From assembly GCF_029360645.1 (NCBI RefSeq), contig NZ_JARDUA010000003.1, positions 62,001 through 126,000 on the forward strand: DNA of 64,000 bases. Reading direction: 5' to 3'. The DNA is from Pontibacter litorisediminis (GTDB lineage: Bacteria; Bacteroidota; Bacteroidia; Cytophagales; Hymenobacteraceae). The notes below the pieces were generated by a model. The model was not told the DNA's origin and ran no database searches. It saw only the letters and a list, made by a program, of their open reading frames with translations. The position numbers and the translations under genes were made by a program. Below are positions 25,648 to 32,315 of this stretch, piece after piece. Each line of letters begins with the position of its first letter. Within the stretch, counting starts at the first letter, position 1.

Positions 25648-26790
25648 ATGAAAGCGATTGTGATTGGCGGCGGAATCGGAGGGCTATGTACGGCCCTGGC
25701 CTTGCAAAACGCAGGCATAGCCACCACTGTGTACGAGGCGGCCCCTAAGTTCCGGGGCTTGGGGGCGGGTGTTGGCCTGGCCGCCAACGCCATGCAGGGG
25801 CTGGCGCGGCTAGGCGTGGCCGACGAGGTGGTGGCGCGCGGCAAGCAACTGGAGGCGCTGGTGATTTTTGATGAGCACGGGAAAGTGATCCATAACATGG
25901 ACACCCGCCCGCTTAGCAACAAGTATGGCATCAACAACTTTGTGATACACCGCGCCGACCTGCATGAAGTGCTCAACAGTCATCTGCAGCCCGGCTCGGT
26001 AATATTGGGCAAGCGCTGCGAAGAAGTAAGGCAGGAGGGGGAGCAGGTGGAGGTGTTGTTTACCGATGGCAGCTCCGACTCGGCTGATGTGCTCATAGCC
26101 GCTGATGGCATCAGCTCGGTGGTGCGGCAGCAACTGGTGCCGCAAAGCATGCCGCGCTATGCCGGTTATACTTGCTGGCGCGCCGTTATCGATAACCCGG
26201 GCGTGGAGATAAACAACATGATCTCGGCGGAGACCTGGGCACCTGAAGGACGGGTTGGGATAGCGCCACTGCAGGACGATAAAATCTACTGGTATGCCTG
26301 CATCAATGCCCCGCAGCGCGACGAGAAAATGCGCCGCATGACGCCCGAAAGACTTGCCCGCCACTTCGAGAAAGTACACGCGCCGGTAGAAATGGTGCTG
26401 GCCTCCACCGCTCCGGAGCAACTTATCTGGAACGACATAGCTGACCTGAAGCCGCTGAAGCGCTTTGTGTACGGCCGTGTGGTGCTGCTGGGCGATGCCG
26501 CCCATGCCACCACACCCAACATGGGCCAGGGAGCCTGCCAGGCTATAGAAGACGCCGTGGTACTGGCGCAGTGCCTGCAGCAGGAGCCGGTGCTGGCAAA
26601 AGCCCTGAAGCAGTATGAAAAGCGCCGGATGGCTAGAACCGCTAAAGTGATCGAGCTATCGAGGAGGTTGGGCGAAGTGGCGCACTGGCGGCACCCGCTG
26701 CTGGGCCGGCTACGCAATACGTTGTTCAGGGCCATGCCGCGGTTTGTTACCCAGCGGCAGATGGAGAATCTGTATAAGGTGGACTTTTAA
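25648..26790 (+). CDS. FAD-dependent monooxygenase (class A flavoprotein hydroxylase)
   Basis: A 380-residue enzyme with an N-terminal FAD-binding GxGxxG motif (VIGGGIGGLCTALAL, about 5-19), the middle ADVLIAADGISSVVR motif (about 150) and the flavin ribityl motif GDAAHATTPNMGQGACQAIEDA (about 283-304). These place it among single-component hydroxylases that insert one oxygen atom using NAD(P)H, such as salicylate, urate or 3-hydroxybenzoate hydroxylases. The YTCWRAV segment recalls urate hydroxylase HpxO, but the substrate cannot be fixed. It is monocistronic, with chrA starting 59 bp downstream. Confidence 0.9.
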   Translation: MKAIVIGGGIGGLCTALALQNAGIATTVYEAAPKFRGLGAGVGLAANAMQGLARLGVADEVVARGKQLEALVIFDEHGKVIHNMDTRPLSNKYGINNFVIHRADLHEVLNSHLQPGSVILGKRCEEVRQEGEQVEVLFTDGSSDSADVLIAADGISSVVRQQLVPQSMPRYAGYTCWRAVIDNPGVEINNMISAETWAPEGRVGIAPLQDDKIYWYACINAPQRDEKMRRMTPERLARHFEKVHAPVEMVLASTAPEQLIWNDIADLKPLKRFVYGRVVLLGDAAHATTPNMGQGACQAIEDAVVLAQCLQQEPVLAKALKQYEKRRMARTAKVIELSRRLGEVAHWRHPLLGRLRNTLFRAMPRFVTQRQMENLYKVDF

Positions 26791-26849
26791 GGTGCAGCAA
26801 GGCACGGCCATACCTGCTGCGCTAGCCTGCAAGCCTCCGCGCCTTTGGC

Positions 26850-28244
26850 ATGGGTTTTTTATCGCATATCTTGCACACTACAGCTAAAACCATGCAAGCC
26901 GATACTTCCGCTATTGCGGCCCCTACAAACAAGCCAAGCTTCCGGGAGGCTTTCTTTTTTTGGCTGAAGCTTGGCTTTATCAGCTTTGGAGGCCCGGCCG
27001 GGCAAATCGGCATCATGCATGAGTTTATCGTGGAGCAGAAGAAGTGGGTGTCAGAATCCAGGTTTCTGCATGCGCTGAACTACTGCATGCTGTTGCCGGG
27101 GCCCGAGGCGCAGCAGTTGGCCACCTACATCGGCTGGCTGTTGCACGGTGTTAGAGGAGGCCTAACGGCGGGAGTCCTGTTTGTGCTGCCATCTGTGTTC
27201 ATTCTGCTGGCTTTGAGCATCGTGTACGTAACCTATGGCAGCATACCCTGGGTAGCCGCGCTGTTTTATGGGCTCAAACCTGCCGTAGTGGCTATAGTGG
27301 CGCTAGCCTTGATCAAGATTGGCAAAAGAGCGCTTGTCAGTTGGCTGCATTACGTGCTGGCTCTGTTGAGCTTTGTCCTGATCTTTTTCCTGAATGTGCC
27401 TTTTCCACTCATCATCCTGGGGGCCATTGGTGTGGCGGTGCTGATGCTGAAGGCCTTCCCAGCTGCCCTTCAACGGCGTGACGGAGACGAACAGAAAGCA
27501 GCTGATGAGTCAGGCTATTACGTTAATGCCGCCACCGTGCTGCCTGATGCGGTATTTAGCTGGAAAAGAGCCAGGAAACAGGTAGCAGTTGCCGCCTTGC
27601 TTTGGGGAATTCCTTTTTTATTCTTTTACTTCCTCCGGCAGGACAGCGGCTTCTGGAGTAACCTTTCCCTGTTTTTCACCAAAGCTGCTCTGGTGACCTT
27701 TGGCGGCGCCTATGCCGTGTTGCCGTATGTGGCGCAGGTTGCCGTAGAAAAGCTCAACTGGCTCAGCAACTATCAGATGATCGACGGCCTGGCCTTGGGC
27801 GAAACCACTCCCGGTCCCCTGATCATGGTGCTGGCCTTTGTAGGGTTTATGGCAGGGTACAACCACTTTGCCGGCTCGCTGTTGATGGGCACGCTCGGGC
27901 TGTTCGTGACCACCTACTATACCTTTTTGCCTTGCTTCCTGTTCATCCTGGTAGGGGCGCCGGTTGTTGAGCGGACGCAGAGTAATGCCACCATCAAAGC
28001 TGTTTTAAGCATTGTGACGGCTGCTGTCGTGGGTGTTATTCTGAACCTGACCGTATACTTTGGCAAAGCCGTAGTTATCAGGGAAAGTGCCGGAACAACA
28101 GCTGTTGATTATTTTAGCCTTGGCTGGATCATTATCTCTATACTGGCCATGTACCGGTTCAAAGTTGGTATGATTCCCTGGATAGCAGTAAGTGCATTGG
28201 CGGGTTTGGTGATATACCTGTTGGGTTACTTTCAGCCCGTTTAA
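26850..28244 (+). CDS. chrA: Chromate efflux transporter, ChrA family (two CHR domains)
   Basis: A 464-residue membrane protein made of two homologous CHR halves. The N-terminal half has FWLKLGFISFGGPAGQIGIMHEFIVEQKKWV and the LLPGPEAQQLATYIGW motif. The C-terminal half repeats the theme in inverted form (FFTKAALVTFGGAYAVLPYV, LGETTPGPLIMVLAFVGF). ChrA proteins export chromate or related oxyanions. An internal ATG at 26892 is an alternative start that would drop a 14-residue N-terminal extension. It is followed after 78 bp by a DUF1259 protein. Confidence 0.92.
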   Translation: MGFLSHILHTTAKTMQADTSAIAAPTNKPSFREAFFFWLKLGFISFGGPAGQIGIMHEFIVEQKKWVSESRFLHALNYCMLLPGPEAQQLATYIGWLLHGVRGGLTAGVLFVLPSVFILLALSIVYVTYGSIPWVAALFYGLKPAVVAIVALALIKIGKRALVSWLHYVLALLSFVLIFFLNVPFPLIILGAIGVAVLMLKAFPAALQRRDGDEQKAADESGYYVNAATVLPDAVFSWKRARKQVAVAALLWGIPFLFFYFLRQDSGFWSNLSLFFTKAALVTFGGAYAVLPYVAQVAVEKLNWLSNYQMIDGLALGETTPGPLIMVLAFVGFMAGYNHFAGSLLMGTLGLFVTTYYTFLPCFLFILVGAPVVERTQSNATIKAVLSIVTAAVVGVILNLTVYFGKAVVIRESAGTTAVDYFSLGWIIISILAMYRFKVGMIPWIAVSALAGLVIYLLGYFQPV

Positions 28245-28322
28245 ATAAATACGATGTATGTGCCTTCTGAGAGGTTGATTAGCAGTAAGTTGTCGTAAAA
28301 GGGAGTATACCTATACCTTTCG

Positions 28323-29261
28323 ATGACTATGAAAAGAATAACCGCTTTATTGTTCTTATGCCTCTGGCTCGTATCTGTTGCTGTGAGCCAGCATGCCGCT
28401 GTGAATCAGCAGGCAAAGAAATTAAATGTAGCAGCCATCGAGCAGGTGCTCGGCATGAAAGGGCAGGAGAACAACGGGGAGTACAAAATAACGGTGCCAC
28501 AACACGATCTGAAGGTGGAAGTAGATGGCTTTAAAATCATTCCGCCGATGGGTATGGGAAGCTGGGCTGCATTCAGCCCTACACCGAACGGTGCTATGGT
28601 GATGGGCGATGTTGTGCTGAAAGAAGAGGAGGTCGCGCCGGTGCAACAGGTGGTTATCAGCAATGGCTTAACCATTACAGGTTTGCACAACCACTTCGTG
28701 CGGGAGAAACCCAGTATCATGTACATGCACATAGGGGGCAGCGGAACAGAGGAAGTTTTGGCAAAGGGAGTGAAAGCCGTGTTGGATAAGATAACAGCGT
28801 TAAGAGGCGGAGACCCTGCCAAGGCAAAAGCGGAGCAAGTGGATAACTCCCTGGATGTGCAGCAGATTGCCTCTATACTTGGGCACGAGGGAGAAAGGAG
28901 CAGCGGTGTTTATAAAGTCACGATAGGCCGGCCCGATGTAAAGCTGCAGGAGCATGGGCAAAAGGTAAGCAGTTTTATGGGGTTCAACACCTGGGCCGCC
29001 TGGCAGGGCACACCGGAACGTGCTGCTGTGGCCGGCGACTTTGCCATGCTGGAAGATGAAGTGGCACCCGTGATCAAAGCCTTGGTAGAAAATGGAATAG
29101 AAGTAGTAGCCGTGCACAACCACATGGTGCACGAGGAGCCGCGTATCTTCTTCCTGCACTACTGGGGCGTGGGACCTTCCGAGAAACTGGCAACGGGCTT
29201 AAAAGCTGCCTTGGATCAGACAAGGAAACCGCACAACAAACAAGGCAGCGGGCACCGGTAG
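28323..29261 (+). CDS. Secreted double DUF1259 (LppY/LpqO-family) protein
   Basis: A 312-residue protein with an N-terminal signal peptide (ITALLFLCLWLVSVAVSQ); an ATG at 28329 would also serve. It contains two tandem DUF1259 repeats (about 35-160 and 175-300). Each carries G.Y.. and the motif GLHNHFVREKPSIMYMHIGG or VHNHMVHEEPRIFFLHYWG, so an HNHxxxxxP...H pattern is conserved in both halves and could bind metal (inference). The family has no established biochemistry. It lies directly downstream of chrA and shares its terminator, suggesting co-transcription. Confidence 0.88.
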   Translation: MTMKRITALLFLCLWLVSVAVSQHAAVNQQAKKLNVAAIEQVLGMKGQENNGEYKITVPQHDLKVEVDGFKIIPPMGMGSWAAFSPTPNGAMVMGDVVLKEEEVAPVQQVVISNGLTITGLHNHFVREKPSIMYMHIGGSGTEEVLAKGVKAVLDKITALRGGDPAKAKAEQVDNSLDVQQIASILGHEGERSSGVYKVTIGRPDVKLQEHGQKVSSFMGFNTWAAWQGTPERAAVAGDFAMLEDEVAPVIKALVENGIEVVAVHNHMVHEEPRIFFLHYWGVGPSEKLATGLKAALDQTRKPHNKQGSGHR

Positions 29262-29294
29262 AGAAATCTCCTTTTGATGAGTATGCTTCATAAA

Positions 29295-29334
29295 GAAGGC
29301 ACCGGCTATACTTAGCCGGTGCCTTCTTCTTTTA
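29295..29334. terminator. Strong bidirectional terminator
   Basis: A 13-bp perfect stem GAAGGCACCGGCT / AGCCGGTGCCTTC with an ATACTT loop, between the DUF1259 gene and the convergent SH3 protein gene. Confidence 0.9.
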
Positions 29335-29374
29335 TGGACCCGGAATGGGAGCAGTGCATGCGCAGGTTTTGGCT

Positions 29375-30052
29375 CTATGTGCAGCTGTACCAGGTCAGCA
29401 CAGTTTCGCTGCCGTCTTTGCTGATTTCCACGTCCTGCACGGCATCGCCATGCAGCAGCATGCGTTCGATGAGCCAGTAAGCCTCGTTGAACGGAAAACT
29501 GAACGTATACTTTAGGTTGTGACAGCTGTCAAAAAGGGTATACTCTTCTACTATTCCCTTTGGGTAGGTCTTAACCACGGTTTCGTAGTCAACTTTATGG
29601 CCTTCTACTACTTCGGTCTTGGGGATGACCTTTTCTGCAGGTGTGCCGAAGGTAGCGGCGTAGTACGGCTCGTCCTGGAGCACCCCTAGCGCCAGCCCCT
29701 TGAACCGGGAAAGCATGCCGTCAAAAGCATACCCTGTGCTGTTGCCAGCCTTCACTTTTATCCAACCGCCGTGCAGCGTCAGGAATCCCCCGCTAAAATC
29801 GCTCACTTTTACCTGCAGCGGCTCTGCTGGCAGCGAATCAGCGAGTACCGTGACTATAGTGTTGTAGGGTAGCTTCGCCAGCACCGGCGCCTGCAAAGAA
29901 GGCCGGGTTCTGATGTTCACTCCGGATGTGGGTGCAACATAAAGCTTATCACCTTGCCTGTAGCTTTCCATCGCGAAAGTAAGCTGTGGCAGCAGGCAGG
30001 TGAGGAAGAGAAATATAGCTGTTAGTTTGGTGCAGGCTAGGCTCGGTGTCAT
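29375..30052 (-). CDS. SH3-domain secreted protein
   Basis: A 225-residue protein with a signal peptide (TAIFLFLTCLLPQLTFA). A bacterial SH3 domain follows (about 35-105: GVNIRTRPSLQAPVLAKLPYNTIVTVLAD), then a beta-rich C-terminal region (DSCHNLKYTFSFPFNEAYWLIERMLLHG) with Cys residues and no enzyme motif. Such proteins bind the envelope or peptidoglycan. Monocistronic. Confidence 0.8.
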   Translation of the reverse strand: MTPSLACTKLTAIFLFLTCLLPQLTFAMESYRQGDKLYVAPTSGVNIRTRPSLQAPVLAKLPYNTIVTVLADSLPAEPLQVKVSDFSGGFLTLHGGWIKVKAGNSTGYAFDGMLSRFKGLALGVLQDEPYYAATFGTPAEKVIPKTEVVEGHKVDYETVVKTYPKGIVEEYTLFDSCHNLKYTFSFPFNEAYWLIERMLLHGDAVQDVEISKDGSETVLTWYSCT

Positions 30053-30201
30053 AGGGGAAGCATCTTGTTAAGAGATTACAATTAAGTTCTACTATGATTT
30101 TTAGCTGGGCCAATCCTACCAAACATGCCGTCGTTAGTCTTGCTTTTGCAAAGCAAAGCAGTTGCAAACTGCTGCTAAGGTAACCACAAATTGCGCTGTC
30201 G

Positions 30202-30807
30202 CTAAACTTTCGGTATGGGGTGAGGGATTAAAGCCATTTTCTCTGTTATTACTTCATTAACTTCAGTAATCATTTCTTGTATCCATTGGTGGAAGCTAAC
30301 CGCACGTCTTAAGAAAAGAACACTAAGAACGACAGAACTTGTAATGACAATTATCTTCTCTTTGTCCAGTCCGCTGCTTAGCAAGCTATACACCATAGAT
30401 ATGATTCCAAATACTAATAGAGAAAAAAATAGATTGTAGCACATTGTCCGTAGTGCAAGAAAGGTATTGATAACTTTAAAGTTTTCTGGACTAAGGTCTC
30501 ATATACGAGAGATTTCTTTACCTCTTTTTCCTATACTTATGGGTAAGCCTTTAGTGCGCTTTTGCCCCCAAAGACTTACAAGAGGTTTAAAAATTTCATA
30601 CGATAGATATTGCATTGGGAAACCTATCATATAGCAAGCTATCAAAATTAATAGAGATTGGCTTACTGATAAATGTGACGTAAAAGTTGAAACACTCTCA
30701 ATGGATAAATTTTGGCCACCTATTACAAACCCAAGTATGATAAAAAGCGGGAGTCCGGGTAAAATGGCTCCAAATACATCAAAAACACCAAATTTTATAT
30801 TATCCAT
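30202..30807 (-). pseudogene. Membrane-protein gene interrupted by one in-frame TGA
   Basis: Reading from the ATG at 30807, the frame codes 102 residues with two membrane helices (FDVFGAILPGLPLFIILGFVIGG and SLLILIACYMIGFPM) and stops at a TGA (30499-30501). The same frame continues without a shift for 18 codons (DLSPENFKVINTFLALRT) into a 80-codon segment (from 30444) with two more helices. The total is 201 codons, so a single nonsense codon splits one membrane protein. The local DNA is A+T-rich relative to its neighbours. It may be a recent pseudogene, a sequencing error, or a read-through gene. The family is not recognised; the protein ends IPHPIPKV. Confidence 0.8.
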
Positions 30808-30905
30808 GTTTTATACCTTATTGATATGATCTCTAAGCACTTCAATGCTCATAGCTTAATATGAAATATTTAAATTAATATACTAAAATCTTACTATAAC
30901 CACAA

Positions 30906-30934
30906 ATAAAAAACGGGGACTAAATAGTCCCCGC
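30906..30934 (-). terminator. Terminator after asd
   Basis: Stem CGGGGACT / AGTCCCCG with a T-run on the minus strand, about 90 bp past the asd stop. Confidence 0.88.
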
Positions 30935-30987
30935 CAGACAGCTTCTGGACTTTCCAGCCCGGAAGAGTAGTCATTATTCTAAATCAG

Positions 30988-31024
30988 TCTTTTGTCCTTT
31001 GTCAAAAAATCTTTTGTCAAGGAA
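30988..31024 (+). repeat. TTTGTC-rich dispersed repeat, copy 2 (asd 3' side)
   Basis: Contains TTTTGTCCTTTGTCAA and a following CTTTTGTCAAGG, closely related to the copy at 9283-9318. It ends just before the asd stop codon. Confidence 0.6.
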
Positions 31025-31026
31025 GC

Positions 31027-32016
31027 CTACACCAACTCGTGCTTCACCAGGTACTCGGCAATTTGTACGGCATTGGTCGCGGCGCCTTTGCGCAGGTTAT
31101 CCGCCACGATCCATAGGTTCAGGGTGCGCGGCTGCGTTTCGTCTAAGCGCACGCGGCCAACCAGCACCTCGTCCTTGCCATGCGCGTCTTTTGGCATCGG
31201 GTACTGCAGGTTTTTTACGTCATCTACCACCTTCACACCTTCAGTCTGGTTCAGGATGCGGTATACTTCGTCCAGCGTAAAGTCTTTCTCAAACTCCACG
31301 TTCACCGACTCGGAGTGTCCGCCCATGACCGGAATGCGCACCGCTGTGGCTGTCACGCGAATCGAGTCGTCGCCCATGATCTTCTTGGTCTCCAGGATCA
31401 TCTTCATCTCCTCTTTGGTATAGCCGTTTTCCTGGAACACATCGATGTGCGGCAGCACGTTCAAATCGATCGGGTAAGGGTAGGCCTTCTCGCCATCTTT
31501 GCCGGCGCGCTCGTTCATCAGCTGCTCCACCGCCTTCACGCCTGTGCCCGTTACCGACTGGTACGTGCTCACCACAATGCGCTTGGCCTTCAGCTCCTCG
31601 TGCAGCTTGTTCAGGGCCACCACCATTTGTATGGTAGAGCAGTTCGGGTTGGCGATGATCTTATCTTCTTTCGTTAGTTCTTTGGCATTAATCTCCGGCA
31701 CCACCAGCTTTTTAGATGGGTCCATGCGCCAGGCCGAGGAATTGTCCACGACCACGGTGCCTGCTTCGGCAAACTTTGGGGCCCACTCGGTGGACGTGCT
31801 GCCGCCGGCCGAGAAAATGGCAATGTGCGGGGCAACCGCAATCGCGTCCTGCATCCCGATAACCTTTATCTGTTTACCCTTAAACTCCATCTGTTTACCA
31901 ACAGATTTCTCAGAAGCAACCAACATTAATTCTGTCACCGGGAAGTCGCGCTCCGCCAGTACTTTCAAAATTTCGCCGCCTACCAAACCGGTAGCGCCTA
32001 CTACTGCTACTTTCAT
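31027..32016 (-). CDS. asd: Aspartate-semialdehyde dehydrogenase
   Basis: A 329-residue enzyme that reduces aspartyl phosphate to aspartate semialdehyde with NADPH, the branch point to lysine, threonine and methionine. NADP-binding GATGLVGG is at 7-14 and the active-site Cys126 is in NPNCST. The catalytic His region is VRIPVMGGHSESV. Length is typical of the Gram-negative/Bacteroidota form. Single gene with its own terminator. A 14-bp palindrome lies 62 bp upstream of the start. Confidence 0.97.
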   Translation of the reverse strand: MKVAVVGATGLVGGEILKVLAERDFPVTELMLVASEKSVGKQMEFKGKQIKVIGMQDAIAVAPHIAIFSAGGSTSTEWAPKFAEAGTVVVDNSSAWRMDPSKKLVVPEINAKELTKEDKIIANPNCSTIQMVVALNKLHEELKAKRIVVSTYQSVTGTGVKAVEQLMNERAGKDGEKAYPYPIDLNVLPHIDVFQENGYTKEEMKMILETKKIMGDDSIRVTATAVRIPVMGGHSESVNVEFEKDFTLDEVYRILNQTEGVKVVDDVKNLQYPMPKDAHGKDEVLVGRVRLDETQPRTLNLWIVADNLRKGAATNAVQIAEYLVKHELV

Positions 32017-32315
32017 TTAGGGTATATATTTAAATTGTTTAATGGTTGAATTGTTGGCCGCTGGGGTGCAATGCGCGCAGGTTGCAACCTGTTTCTACAA
32101 AAAGCTAACTCTTTAACTCCCAAACACGCTAACGCTCCAGCTTCCTTAACCAACGCCCCGGCCTCCCGTAATAGTTCTAAAATCACAAAAGCGGTTGCAC
32201 TGTCCCAGGCACCACAGCGTTTTCCAAACCAGTAAGAATCACTAGTTGCTCAAAATTAATGGAATATTGCTGATGCGGCTGCTAAGTTCGTAAGTTTTCA
32301 TCACAATTTCTGCGC
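32017..32315. other. Divergent intergenic region between asd and lamin-tail gene
   Basis: About 300 bp with no gene. It contains the palindrome CAGGTTGCAACCTG (32078-32091) upstream of asd; nothing else stands out. Confidence 0.5.
32078..32091. promoter_or_regulatory. 14-bp palindrome upstream of asd
   Basis: CAGGTTGCAACCTG is a perfect palindrome 62 bp before the asd ATG. It could be an operator or one copy of a dispersed palindromic repeat. Confidence 0.35.
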
